A program made the position numbers and the translations under genes. Positions 1 through 7,663 of a stretch of 64,000 nucleotides of DNA are shown piece after piece. The notes beneath the pieces are model-generated. The model was not told where the DNA came from. It saw only the letters and a list, made by a program, of their open reading frames with translations, and searched no databases. Origin of the DNA: Crocosphaera sp. UHCC 0190 (lineage in GTDB: Bacteria > Cyanobacteriota > Cyanobacteriia > Cyanobacteriales > Microcystaceae); the NCBI RefSeq assembly GCF_034932065.1, contig NZ_JAYGHP010000008.1:62001-126000 (forward strand). The letters run 5' to 3'. Positions within the stretch are counted from its first letter, which is position 1; every line of letters begins with the position of its first letter.

Positions 1-959
1 ACACTGGCGGCAATTCTACGCTCTTGTAAGAGTTGCATAAATTTTTGAATACTGTGTTCATCTGGTCGTTGATAATCAGCTTCTGCAATGGGATTATAGG
101 GAATTAAATTCACATGACTTTGAAACCCTTTGAGGTGATTTGCTAATTCAATGGCGTGTTCTGGTAAATCATTTACCCCCCCTAATAAAACATATTCAAA
201 TGTTACCCGTCGCCCTGTAATATCAACATATTTTCGACAGTCTGCTAACAATTTTCCCAGGGTATAATGTTTAGCCCCAGGAATCAATTCTTCCCGTAAA
301 GCTTGGTTAGAAGCATGAAGACTGACAGCAAAAGTTATTTGTAATTGATAATGAGCAAGTTGTAAGATTTTTTGGGGAATACCTACCGTAGAAATAGTAA
401 GCGATCGCTGGCCAATTCCCACATCTTGATTGATTATTTTGACAGCTTTCACTACATCTTTGATGTTTAATAAAGGTTCTCCCATTCCCATAAAAACAAC
501 ATGACTTACTCTTTGTTGAAAGTCTTCTTGAACAGTTAATACTTGATCGACGATTTCGGCACAGGTTAAATTTCTTTCATATCCTCCTTTTCCTGTTGCA
601 CAAAAATCACAATTCATCGGACAACCCACTTGGGAAGATACACAAACTGTTAAGCGTTTTGAGGTGGGAATGCCAACCGCTTCAATGATTAAACCATCTG
701 CTAAACTTAAGAGGTATTTCCTTGTACCATCAGGGGCAATGGTTCGGTGAGCAATTTTTGATCGTCCGATGGGATAATCACTTAATTCTTCCCGCCAAGT
801 TTTGGGGAAGACAGAGATTTCTGTCAGCGATCGCGCTCCTTTTTCATACAACCATTGATGGAGTTGTTTGCCTCGATATGCGGGTTGTCCCTGTTGTTTT
901 ACCCAGGTGGTTAATTCGTCTACAGATTTTCCTAATAAGGTTTCTTGAGTGAGTGGCAT
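1..959 (-). CDS. rlmN: 23S rRNA (adenine(2503)-C(2))-methyltransferase RlmN, 3' end cut off by the window
   Basis: Radical SAM enzyme that methylates C2 of A2503 in 23S rRNA, and in known homologues A37 of some tRNAs. Reading the minus strand from the ATG at 957-959 gives an uninterrupted frame to the window edge. The [4Fe-4S]/SAM motif C-x3-C-x2-C is seen as CPMNCDFC at about residues 113-120, followed by [11 protein letters not shown], the usual RlmN sequence. About 319 residues are present. RlmN is normally near 345-360, so roughly the last 25 residues are missing, including the catalytic methyl-carrying Cys near the C terminus. No other gene of the same operon is visible. HIP1 octamers lie inside the gene near 404 and 829. 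Confidence 0.95.
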   Translation of the reverse strand, partial: MPLTQETLLGKSVDELTTWVKQQGQPAYRGKQLHQWLYEKGARSLTEISVFPKTWREELSDYPIGRSKIAHRTIAPDGTRKYLLSLADGLIIEAVGIPTSKRLTVCVSSQVGCPMNCDFCATGKGGYERNLTCAEIVDQVLTVQEDFQQRVSHVVFMGMGEPLLNIKDVVKAVKIINQDVGIGQRSLTISTVGIPQKILQLAHYQLQITFAVSLHASNQALREELIPGAKHYTLGKLLADCRKYVDITGRRVTFEYVLLGGVNDLPEHAIELANHLKGFQSHVNLIPYNPIAEADYQRPDEHSIQKFMQLLQERRIAAS

Positions 960-1038
960 TGAGATTAATGATAAGTGTAATTATTTTTATTTTAAGGCAA
1001 ATAACTAAATAGAGCGCAAAGCTAAGGTTTAGTAAGTA

Positions 1039-1065
1039 TTCAGCCGTCAGCGTTCAGTATTCAGC
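1039..1065. repeat. GCTGA-type dispersed repeat, left copy
   Basis: Plus-strand text TTCAGCCGTCAGCGTTCAG and onwards, built from TCAGC units. It overlaps the 3' end of the truncated four-helix-bundle gene and supplies its stop codon. A related copy lies inverted at 1281-1311, so the pair brackets that gene. Similar TCAGC/GCTGA strings are common interspersed repeats in cyanobacteria. Confidence 0.6.
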
Positions 1066-1247
1066 TTTTGAATGAAAGCGGTAAGCATTCGTTTAATCTC
1101 AGTCACTTTCGATGATAGGGATTCATCGTTTTTGGCTTCGAGTAACTTAAGATCATAAGCAAGTAACAGGTGATATTCAAGTTCACTGACAGATAAAGTA
1201 AGCTGATGAGCTTTTTCCCACACTTTCAATTCTCTAAAGTTTCTCAA
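1047..1247 (-). pseudogene. Four-helix-bundle protein (23S rRNA intervening-sequence family) with internal deletion
   Basis: 66 residues. The N terminus (MRNFRELKVWEKAHQLTL) and the part from SELEYHLLLAYDLKLL to EIKRMLTAFIQKL match the start and the end of the 'four helix bundle protein'/S23 family. Full-length members are about 115-125 residues. The middle, which usually holds the conserved SxxxNIAEG segment, is absent, so helix 1 is joined directly in frame to helix 3. The start is a TTG at 1247 preceded by a strong AAGGAGG Shine-Dalgarno 8 nt upstream. The last codons and the stop lie in a repeat. It is most likely a decayed remnant, although the frame is intact and a short product could be made. 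The family's cellular function is not established. Confidence 0.6.
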
Positions 1248-1280
1248 TGTTAAATCCTCCTTATCTTTGCGTTAGTTTTA

Positions 1281-1311
1281 AGCTGATGGCTGACGGCTGA
1301 TAGCTGAATGC
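1281..1311. repeat. GCTGA-type dispersed repeat, right copy (inverted relative to 1039-1065)
   Basis: AGCTGATGGCTGACGGCTGA followed by TAGCTGAATGC. The complement contains ATCAGCCGTCAGCCATCAG, closely matching the left copy. It sits just upstream of the Shine-Dalgarno of the truncated four-helix-bundle gene. Confidence 0.6.
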
Positions 1312-1462
1312 TTACAAGGTTTAAGATTTCCTCCTCGAACTAACCAACGAATAAAACCGCTAACATGAAAAGAGACAATTATGTTAGAATAAGCTCCTAA
1401 TCTGCCTAAATAAAACCAGATAAAATCAGTTACTATGAAAAATATAGATAAATTTACCCTCA

Positions 1463-1614
1463 TGGGAAGTTCATAAACTCGTCAAACAACTCTGGAATGA
1501 AAGAAAAATTAGTAAAGTATCTGGAAATATTTTGTATAACCTTTTACCTATTTTAAAGGAATTATTCCCCGTCAAGACTTACCCGAAGTTTTAAAACAGT
1601 TTAACTTACCTTAA
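1463..1614 (+). pseudogene. Possible frameshifted C-terminal gene remnant, family unknown
   Basis: The plus strand from the Trp codon at 1463 reads WEVHKLVKQLWNERKISKVS and continues protein-like to about 1555. There a one-base shift of frame restores a continuation KGIIPRQDLPEVLKQFNLP ending at a TAA at 1612-1614. No start codon or ribosome site is present and the upstream part is missing. The family was not recognised. The rest of 1248-1656 holds a repeat and AT-rich sequence with no convincing gene. Evidence is limited to the protein-like look of the two frames. Confidence 0.25.
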
Positions 1615-1656
1615 ACGTTTATTGATAAATATTTTAAACAGTCTTAAGCTTCAACT

Positions 1657-2094
1657 TTAAGGTAAATATTTCTGAACCACAGACCAACCTGATAAACTAA
1701 CTAAAGCAAAGCTTAAAAATAAAATAATATTAGTGCCAATATGTACCATTCTCATTCTAGGACGTTCTGGACTAATTTGGCTGGCTGCTGTGGCAGAAAT
1801 TAAGACTAAAATAACCGTAACTAAGCCAGCAATTAAATGATAAGAATGACCTAAACTACCATAATGACCTAATGTTCCAACTAAACCAATGACTAACAAT
1901 AATAACACTAACATAACCATAATCGCCCCAATCACATAATGAACAGGGCGCAACCATAAAGGAGGAGAACTTTGAGTCTTTCGCCGATAAAACATCCATC
2001 CTCCTGATATTCCTAATAAAAGGTATGCAAATAAGGATAAACCCATTGACCAAGCTGCAATTTTCCAAAGCCATAAAAAAGAAGGTAAATTCAT
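1657..2094 (-). CDS. DUF4079 membrane protein
   Basis: 145 residues with four hydrophobic helices (about residues 8-30, 50-72, 82-103, 115-138), matching the cyanobacterial DUF4079 family in length and pattern (WLRPVHYVIGAIM, GHYGSLGHSYHLIAGL, RMRMVHIGTN). The conserved His residues in the helices recall b-type heme ligands of cytochrome b561-like proteins. Heme binding is inference and the role is unknown. The ATG at 2094 is the only sensible start. It lies 130 nt downstream of DUF1830, with a terminator hairpin between them, so it is probably transcribed separately. Confidence 0.8.
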   Translation of the reverse strand: MNLPSFLWLWKIAAWSMGLSLFAYLLLGISGGWMFYRRKTQSSPPLWLRPVHYVIGAIMVMLVLLLLVIGLVGTLGHYGSLGHSYHLIAGLVTVILVLISATAASQISPERPRMRMVHIGTNIILFLSFALVSLSGWSVVQKYLP

Positions 2095-2153
2095 AGTTGA
2101 TAATTAATAGTTAATAGTTATTATTGTACACCAGTTCCTTTTTACTTCTGACT

Positions 2154-2179
2154 AAAAAAAATTGCCCCTATAGGGGCAA
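2154..2179 (-). terminator. Intrinsic terminator after the DUF1830 gene
   Basis: On the minus strand TTGCCCC-TATA-GGGGCAA forms a perfect 7-bp stem followed directly by eight T residues. It is placed 46 nt after the DUF1830 stop codon, a textbook rho-independent terminator layout. The GGGGCAA arms resemble the GTAGGGGC palindromes seen elsewhere in the window. Confidence 0.8.
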
Positions 2180-2224
2180 CCTCAGCTAGATTTTGTCAAT
2201 GATTGATTGTCGTTATGCGACTTT

Positions 2225-2608
2225 CTAAACTAATGCAGCTTTTAAAGTAGAAACTTTGTAATGAGTGAATGTATCACTCGTTTGTATGGTTTGTTTCTTA
2301 TCAGTGGGGGCAGAAACAGTCATCGCTTCATCTTCCATTTCTTCATTACCCCCATCATTTATGCAAAGACGTTCACAAGGGATAGTATCAGAAAGAATAG
2401 CACTAGCCATCATTCCTGTATGAATTTCTAATTGTGCTTTTGGTAAAGTTTCAAACACAAGCCGTTGTCCGGGAAAAACAACACGCTCAAAATACCACTT
2501 AGGAAGATTGGTAATCCGAACAACTTGAATTTGATTCGTTGCGTTTACATAGCAGCAAAGGAGTGCATTCCTTTGCCCAGTTGGGATGGGATCAAGGATC
2601 TGAGCCAT
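2225..2608 (-). CDS. DUF1830 domain protein
   Basis: 127 residues. Residues 1-90 match the small cyanobacterial DUF1830 domain (CCYVNATNQIQVVRI, FERVVFPGQRLVFE, LEIHTG). The remaining ~37 residues are a polar acidic tail (NDGGNEEMEDEAM) without recognised structure. There is no signal peptide or membrane helix, so it is probably cytosolic. The function is unknown. The start is the ATG at 2608. An intrinsic terminator follows the stop. Confidence 0.8.
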   Translation of the reverse strand: MAQILDPIPTGQRNALLCCYVNATNQIQVVRITNLPKWYFERVVFPGQRLVFETLPKAQLEIHTGMMASAILSDTIPCERLCINDGGNEEMEDEAMTVSAPTDKKQTIQTSDTFTHYKVSTLKAALV

Positions 2609-3014
2609 AGTAATTGAGGCAATGTGAGTTCTGATTGTTCATTTCCTCTATACCCTAACACTCCGTGATCCCCGTTAGCTGTAATCAATATTACATTCAA
2701 TATTTTTCTTACAAGAGATGCAATATTACGACGTAGTATGATACAATGGCCAGAAAATATAAGGCTCAATCAGGTTTAGTCAAAAATATCTAAAAAGTAT
2801 ATGAGTTGCCACTAAACCCCGATCATCTCTTCAAGCATTCCCTTGCGAGTCTTTTAAAATCTCGTTAAAGTTAAGATATATTACAAATTCTCAGTTAACT
2901 GAGAAAAGAAAAATAAGTTTACAAAAGCGGGGATCGCTCTCTAGGATTGTAACAGAACTCAAAGCGATCGCCTTTTGACAAGACCATCTGGCCCATCACA
3001 CTCTTAAGATAACC
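2609..3014. other. Intergenic region between divergent DUF1830 and radical SAM genes
   Basis: 406 bp without a convincing gene. It must hold the promoters of both divergent genes. A HIP1 octamer lies near 2963, close to the radical SAM start. No clear paired -35/-10 set or inverted repeat operator was found by eye. Confidence 0.5.
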
Positions 3015-4589
3015 ATGACCACAGCACAGCGCATTCTCTACTGCCGCCTTCCCTGTAACCCCATTTTTCCCATTGGTGTTGTTTATCTCTCGGATCACGT
3101 TCATAAGTTATTTCCCGATATTGAGCAAAAAATCTTTGATTTAGGGACAGTTCCCCCCTTAGACTTCAAAAAAGCTTTAGATAACTGTATTGATGAATTT
3201 AAGCCCACCTTACTCGTTTTTTCTTGGCGAGATATTCAAATTTATGCGCCAGTGGGGGGACGGGGAGGCAACCCCTTACAAAATGCCTTTGAATTTTATT
3301 ACGCTCATAACCCCTTAATTCGTCTCAGAGGTGCTTTAGGTGGTTTAAAGGTGACAACAGCTTATTATGGCGAGTTATGGCGTAACTTGGGGCTAATTCG
3401 ACGAGGACTAACCAGGGCGAAACAATATCATCCAGAAGCGCGTTTAGTGGTTGGAGGTGGGGCTGTGAGTGTGTTTTATGAACAGTTAAGAACTCAGCTA
3501 CCTAATCAGACAATTGTATCAGTAGGAGAAGGGGAAACTTTACTCGAAAAATTATTACGGGATCAAGATTTTTCTGACGAAAGATGTTACGTGGTCGGGG
3601 AAAAAGAACCTCGTAAGCGGCTAATTCATGAAGCCCCAACCCCCTTAGAAAAGACGGCTTGTAACTACGATTATATCGAAAAGATTTGGCCAGAATTTAG
3701 TTATTATTTCCAAGAGAATGACTTTTATATTGGGGTACAAACCAAGCGCGGCTGTCCTCATAATTGTTGTTACTGTGTTTATACTGTTGTTGAGGGTAAA
3801 CAAGTTCGTATTAATCCGGCTGATGAAGTTGTTAAGGAAATACGGCAACTTTATGACCGAGGAATTCGTAATTTTTGGTTTACGGATGCTCAATTTATTC
3901 CCGCCCGTAAGTTTATTAAAGATGCAGAGGAATTATTAGAAAAAATCCTTGAGTCTGGGATGACCGATATTCATTGGGCAGCTTATATTCGGGCAGATAA
4001 TTTAACCCCAAATTTGTGTGATTTGATGGCAAAAACGGGGATGAATTATTTTGAAATTGGTATCACTAGCGGCTCACAAGAATTAGTCCGTAAGATGCGA
4101 ATGGGCTATAATTTACGGACGGTTTTACAAAATTGTCGGGACTTAAAAGCAGCAGGATTTAATGATTTAGTTTCAGTCAATTATTCCTTTAATGTCATTG
4201 ATGAAACTTACGAGACTATTCGTCAAACCATTGCTTATCATCGAGAATTAGAATCGATTTTTGGGGTGCATAAAGTTGAACCTGCAATCTTCTTCATTGG
4301 GTTACAACCTCATACCCATTTAGAAGAATATGCCTTTGAACATAACATCCTTAAACCAGGATATGACCCCATGAGTTTAATGCCTTGGACAGCGAAAAAA
4401 CTCTTATGGAACCCTGAACCCTTGGGATCATTTTTTGGGGAAGTTTGCTTACAAGCATGGCAACAAAACCCCAATGATTTTGGACGAGAAGTGCTAAAAA
4501 TCTTGGAAGAAAAGTTAGGAAAAGCCGACCTAGAAGATGCTTTAACTGCACCCCTTGAAGACAAGAAAAAGCAGTTAGCCTTAGCATAA
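3015..4589 (+). CDS. B12-binding-type radical SAM protein (photosystem II high-light acclimation type)
   Basis: 524 residues. The N-terminal ~190 residues include GGGAVSVFYEQL and VGEGE, a cobalamin-binding-like Rossmann segment. The radical SAM motif C-x3-C-x2-C follows as KRGCPHNCCYC at about residues 243-253, then a SAM TIM-barrel (WFTDAQF, YIRADN, FEIGITSGSQE, VNYSFNVIDETYETI). The whole matches the cyanobacterial family annotated as photosystem II high light acclimation radical SAM protein, related to BchE-type enzymes. The substrate is not known. The Shine-Dalgarno is weak. It stands alone, and its stop is followed by a GGGTGGG hairpin. Confidence 0.75.
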   Translation: MTTAQRILYCRLPCNPIFPIGVVYLSDHVHKLFPDIEQKIFDLGTVPPLDFKKALDNCIDEFKPTLLVFSWRDIQIYAPVGGRGGNPLQNAFEFYYAHNPLIRLRGALGGLKVTTAYYGELWRNLGLIRRGLTRAKQYHPEARLVVGGGAVSVFYEQLRTQLPNQTIVSVGEGETLLEKLLRDQDFSDERCYVVGEKEPRKRLIHEAPTPLEKTACNYDYIEKIWPEFSYYFQENDFYIGVQTKRGCPHNCCYCVYTVVEGKQVRINPADEVVKEIRQLYDRGIRNFWFTDAQFIPARKFIKDAEELLEKILESGMTDIHWAAYIRADNLTPNLCDLMAKTGMNYFEIGITSGSQELVRKMRMGYNLRTVLQNCRDLKAAGFNDLVSVNYSFNVIDETYETIRQTIAYHRELESIFGVHKVEPAIFFIGLQPHTHLEEYAFEHNILKPGYDPMSLMPWTAKKLLWNPEPLGSFFGEVCLQAWQQNPNDFGREVLKILEEKLGKADLEDALTAPLEDKKKQLALA

Positions 4590-4594
4590 TTGGG

Positions 4595-4615
4595 AGGGTG
4601 GGTATTGCCCACCCT
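4595..4615. terminator. GGGTGGG hairpin after the radical SAM gene
   Basis: AGGGTGGG-TATTG-CCCACCCT, an 8-bp perfect stem starting 6 nt after the stop codon. There is no T-run, so it may stabilise the mRNA end or be a dispersed repeat rather than a classic terminator. Confidence 0.5.
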
Positions 4616-4688
4616 ACTATCACTTAACTGTTCTCTTTACTTTTTACTGTTTTATGTAAATACTTGCATGAGAAATGTAACAAATTAA

Positions 4689-4760
4689 AGCTGGTGACGG
4701 GATTTGAACCTGCGACCGGCTGATTACAAATCAGCTGCTCTACCACTGAGCTACACCAGC
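4689..4760 (-). tRNA. tRNA-Thr (anticodon UGU)
   Basis: On the minus strand the 7-bp acceptor GCTGGTG/CACCAGC, D-arm GCTC-AGTGGTA-GAGC, anticodon arm GCTGA-TTTGTAA-TCAGC and T-loop TTCAAAT are all visible. The anticodon is TGT, reading ACA and related Thr codons. The CCA end is not encoded. The T-stem is GCAGG opposite CCCGT, which leaves an A-C mismatch at the middle pair where homologues usually have G-C. Confidence 0.95.
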
Positions 4761-4883
4761 ATCAATACTAGAATAGCAAATTTTGTCACTATTCGTCAGA
4801 CTTCTTGCAGAAGTTGGGTTAACTTGTCCCTTGAAAATAAACAATACAGCACCACACATTAAGATGAGGATATGGGTGGAGGC

Positions 4884-4915
4884 AAGTAGTGGTCAACAGC
4901 CGTTGACCCCTACTT
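4884..4915. repeat. GGGGTCAAC/GTTGACCCC palindrome, copy 1
   Basis: AAGTAGTGGTCAACAG then CCGTTGACCCCTACTT form an imperfect palindrome. Related copies are at 9929-9958, 45209-45236 and 50622-50650. It lies between tRNA-Thr and the response regulator gene, 48 nt beyond the latter's stop. The rest of 4761-4962 shows no gene. Confidence 0.8.
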
Positions 4916-4962
4916 TTGCCTTTTCCATGGGGTATACTTTTGCAAGAAGTCTATAATTATCC

Positions 4963-5622
4963 CTAAGCCATATTACTTTCAATCGCCCAACGGGCCAATT
5001 CTGTCCGGTTGTGAAGATTGGTTTTGTTAAGCATATTCGAGACATGACTTTCAATGGTACGTTGACTCACGCTCAATTTTTCAGCAATATCTCGATTTGA
5101 TAACCCTTGGGCCACTAACTGAACCACTTTTAACTCCGTTGGGGTTAACTCAACATTACTAGGAACTTGAATTCTGGTACTCTCATCAAAAGAAATTGTG
5201 TTTCTATGGCGCATCAGTCGGCTTGCTTGTTTTAGAGATGACTCAACTTGGGCTACTAATTCTTCAGGTTCAAAAGGCTTGACCATATAGACATCAGCCC
5301 CAGTATTTAAGCCTTTCACCCGATCTTGACTTTGGCCTTTTGCCGAAAGAAACATGACCGGAACCCAACTGGTGCGGGCATCTTGTCTGATCTTTTCAAT
5401 TAAAGCATAACCATCCATTTCTGGCATCATCACATCACAGATGATCATATCAGGAACTTGTTTGCTCAAGAGATCTAGGGCTTCTTGACCATTTTCGGCT
5501 GTGGTAACTTCATACCCTTGAAATTCGAGATAATCTTTCACCAGCAAAATCAAGTTAGGATCATCGTCAACTAACAGTAAATGTTTATTATCTTTTTGGG
5601 AGTTTTCTTTAAGGGGTGACAT
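4963..5622 (-). CDS. NarL/FixJ-family two-component response regulator (Ycf29/Rre1-like)
   Basis: 219 residues. A receiver domain covers about residues 14-130, with the acidic pair DD (19-20), phosphoacceptor D63 in ICDVMMPEMDG and K115 in MVKPFEPEE. A LuxR-type helix-turn-helix follows at about 155-215 (LTPTELKVVQLVAQGLSNRD, SVSQRTIESHVSNMLNKT). The layout matches the cyanobacterial Rre1/plastid Ycf29 group of DNA-binding regulators, a stress regulator paired with Hik34 or Hik2 in model strains. That orthology is inference. No histidine kinase gene is adjacent. It is a single-gene unit. Confidence 0.85.
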   Translation of the reverse strand: MSPLKENSQKDNKHLLLVDDDPNLILLVKDYLEFQGYEVTTAENGQEALDLLSKQVPDMIICDVMMPEMDGYALIEKIRQDARTSWVPVMFLSAKGQSQDRVKGLNTGADVYMVKPFEPEELVAQVESSLKQASRLMRHRNTISFDESTRIQVPSNVELTPTELKVVQLVAQGLSNRDIAEKLSVSQRTIESHVSNMLNKTNLHNRTELARWAIESNMA

Positions 5623-5742
5623 TCGTTTTCTCAGTTAAACTTATGATGGAGATTCTGGTAATAGAATTGCTTGAGGAGTAATTAAGGGGGTTAAGACTAT
5701 GTTAAATCAATCTTGACCCGTCATTGTTGTTTTGGTAAAGCT

Positions 5743-6270
5743 TTATGAATTTTCCTGGTCTTTTCCCTCATAATCCAGAGACATTGACTTAATTTCCAGG
5801 GTTTCTGACTCAGACTCCTTGAGAATTGCTTCTGGTAGTACATGAGTCAAAAAAGCATATTCCTTTACTATTTTATTGCCAATGAGATGTTCCTGGATAA
5901 TTTTTTCAATGACTTCTGAGGTGGCTTGACGATACCAAACCCCATCAGGATAAACCACCAAGATTGGCCCGGCCATGCAAACCCGTAAACAATTCGCTTT
6001 CGTGCGAAAAATACAGCTAGGTTTTTCTGGAGTGACTTGATCGAGTCCTAATTCTTGCAAGCGGCGTTTAAGATAGTCCCAAGCTTCGAGACTAACATCT
6101 TTTGGACAACATTTGGGTTTTGTTTGATCTGCACAGAGAAAGACATGGCGTTGAATCTGATTTAACCCCAAGGTTTTAATACTTTCTGTTAACGCATCTT
6201 CAACGGGATTTGACCGAGATTTGATGATTTCTACGGTTTCATCGGAACAAGGGGTAACGCTTTCAGTCAT
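5743..6270 (-). CDS. (2Fe-2S) thioredoxin-like ferredoxin domain protein
   Basis: About 175 residues. The core has the thioredoxin-like [2Fe-2S] ferredoxin pattern: HVFLCADQTKPKCCP (first Cys pair) and, some 40 residues later, CLRVCMAGPILVVYPDGVWY (second Cys pair). This is the fold of NuoE C-terminal and Shethna-type ferredoxins. It is followed by a typical WYRQATSEVIEKIIQEHL helix and a ~40-residue polar tail. It probably acts in cytosolic electron transfer with an unknown partner. The ATG at 6270 has GAGG just upstream. An upstream in-frame TTG at 6279 would add three residues. Confidence 0.8.
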   Translation of the reverse strand: MTESVTPCSDETVEIIKSRSNPVEDALTESIKTLGLNQIQRHVFLCADQTKPKCCPKDVSLEAWDYLKRRLQELGLDQVTPEKPSCIFRTKANCLRVCMAGPILVVYPDGVWYRQATSEVIEKIIQEHLIGNKIVKEYAFLTHVLPEAILKESESETLEIKSMSLDYEGKDQENS

Positions 6271-6327
6271 TGACCTCAATCAAGGAAATATCCATTCTCT
6301 ATCTTACCCCCTTGTTTCCCAACTATT

Positions 6328-7104
6328 TCAAGGGGTTTGAGATGAATTATTTACGCTTTTTAGGGCGTTAATTTGTTCTAGTGCCGCTTGAGCCGAGGTT
6401 TCCTCTCCTTGTTCTTGCCAAATTTGGGCAGCTTTTTGAAAGTCGGCGATCGCCTGTTGAGGAAGGCCGAGATCGACAAAAGCTAACCCCCGATTAAAAT
6501 AGGCTTCTCCGTAGTTGGGATCAAGGTTAACCGCTTCAGTAAAGTCAATTTTGGCTAATTCGGGACTTGCTGAGTTGAGGTGAGCGAGTCCTAAATTATT
6601 TTGAGCAAAGGCATCATTGGGGTTGATTTTTAGGGCTTTTTCGTAATCAGCGATCGCTTTTTTATCTTGGCCTAATTGTAAATAGACATTGCCTCGGTTG
6701 ACATAAGCTTCTCCCATTTGGGGATCTAATTTCAGGGCTTGACTAAAATCAGCCAAGGCTTTGTCAAATTCTCCTAAACCACTATAAACATAACCTCGAT
6801 TATAGTAAGCGTTAATATCTTGGGGATTTTCGGCAATAACTTGATTAAAGTCGGCTAAGGCTGCTTTATAATCCCCCTGACGGCTTTTTTCAATTCCCTG
6901 TTGTACAATTTCTACCGTATCCCCTGTCATGATTGATGACTCAATGGGAACAGAAGCAGATTGATGATGACAAGCAATCATAGAACTCATTGCCAAAACG
7001 GATAAACCCAAAAATGGCAGGCGAGAAGCCTTAAAGGTCTTTATGGTAACTAATTTATGATATAGAGAGGGTAAATGGGAGATTTGCGTTAAATAATTAA
7101 ACAT
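6328..7104 (-). CDS. Tetratricopeptide-repeat lipoprotein
   Basis: 258 residues. The N terminus carries a hydrophobic segment (about residues 29-44) ending in a lipobox-like MIAC, with Cys45 the likely lipidated residue, so the mature protein probably sits at a membrane facing the periplasm. About five TPR motifs follow from residue 62 to 235 (DFNQVIAENPQDINAYYNRG, YEKALKINPNDAFAQNNLG, FNRGLAFVDLG and so on). TPR proteins are scaffolds. The partner is unknown. The n-region before the lipobox is unusually long (about 28 residues). It is divergent from rlpA upstream and ends 58 nt before the ferredoxin gene start. Confidence 0.8.
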   Translation of the reverse strand: MFNYLTQISHLPSLYHKLVTIKTFKASRLPFLGLSVLAMSSMIACHHQSASVPIESSIMTGDTVEIVQQGIEKSRQGDYKAALADFNQVIAENPQDINAYYNRGYVYSGLGEFDKALADFSQALKLDPQMGEAYVNRGNVYLQLGQDKKAIADYEKALKINPNDAFAQNNLGLAHLNSASPELAKIDFTEAVNLDPNYGEAYFNRGLAFVDLGLPQQAIADFQKAAQIWQEQGEETSAQAALEQINALKSVNNSSQTP

Positions 7105-7195
7105 TGGGCTAATTTTAGGCTTTTAAAAAAAGGTTTGATGCACTCAATTAAAAGATTAGGTTGAAGACAAAATCAGGGTTGAACAAACAGTCAAC

Positions 7196-7224
7196 TAGAC
7201 AAAAATGAAATAACTAGGTATATT
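7196..7224 (+). promoter_or_regulatory. Candidate sigma-70-type promoter of rlpA
   Basis: TAGACA at 7196-7201 and TATATT at 7219-7224 with a 17-nt spacer, 38 nt upstream of the rlpA start codon. A short CTAGG/CCTAG inverted repeat (7214-7231) overlaps the -10 element. Assigned from pattern only. Confidence 0.4.
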
Positions 7225-7261
7225 AGCCTAGACTCAGTTGTGCCGTGAGGAGTTTAATCTC

Positions 7262-7588
7262 ATGAAAAAGTTTTACCTAGCCACCTTGATGATAGCGTTG
7301 ACAGCTATCCCTGCACAGGCTCAAACGGCCACTTATTATTCTTCTGGCCATCATGGACAAAAAACAGCGTCAGGAGTGCGCTTCAGTAATCATCAACCCA
7401 TGGCGGCTCATCCCTCATTGCCCTTTGGTACTAAAGTGAAAGTTACAAATCGAAGAACAGGAAAAAGTGTGATTGTCCGTATTGTAGACCGCTGTCGTTG
7501 TAGTATTGATTTGTCTCAAGGGGCGTTTAGAGCGATTGGTTCTTTAAAATCGGGCAGAATTCCCGTTAGTATTCGAGTTCTCAATTAA
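7262..7588 (+). CDS. RlpA-like double-psi beta-barrel secreted protein
   Basis: 108 residues from the ATG at 7262, chosen because GAGGAG lies 12 nt upstream and the signal peptide MKKFYLATLMIALTAIPAQA begins there. An upstream in-frame start at 7238 would prepend residues that break this layout. The mature part is a single RlpA/double-psi barrel domain: TATYYSSGHHGQKTASGVRF, LPFGTKVKVTNRRTGKSV, VRIVDRCRCSIDLSQGAFRA. RlpA proteins are septal-ring lytic transglycosylases in some bacteria, and short forms lack the SPOR domain, as here. It is predicted to act on periplasmic peptidoglycan. Confidence 0.85.
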   Translation: MKKFYLATLMIALTAIPAQAQTATYYSSGHHGQKTASGVRFSNHQPMAAHPSLPFGTKVKVTNRRTGKSVIVRIVDRCRCSIDLSQGAFRAIGSLKSGRIPVSIRVLN

Positions 7589-7617
7589 GGAAATTTTAAT
7601 ATATTACTCTGTTTCTG

Positions 7618-7645
7618 GTAGGGGCAATTCATGAATTGCCCCTAC
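7618..7645. repeat. 28-bp perfect palindrome GTAGGGGCAATTC/GAATTGCCCCTAC
   Basis: A perfect inverted repeat centred between the convergent rlpA and ctaB genes. Either transcript would fold it, so it may act as a shared 3' end hairpin. It belongs to the GTAGGGGC-type palindrome group seen also at 33259 and 42045. Confidence 0.7.
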
Positions 7646-7663
7646 AGTTTTTTCTGTTACCCA

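Noticed and set aside
722-952. Plus-strand ORF inside rlmN
   Set aside because: It is the antisense shadow of the intact rlmN frame, with no ribosome site.
1278-1463. Minus-strand 61-residue ORF next to the GCTGA repeat
   Set aside because: Its C terminus is encoded by the dispersed repeat, and no family or ribosome site supports it.
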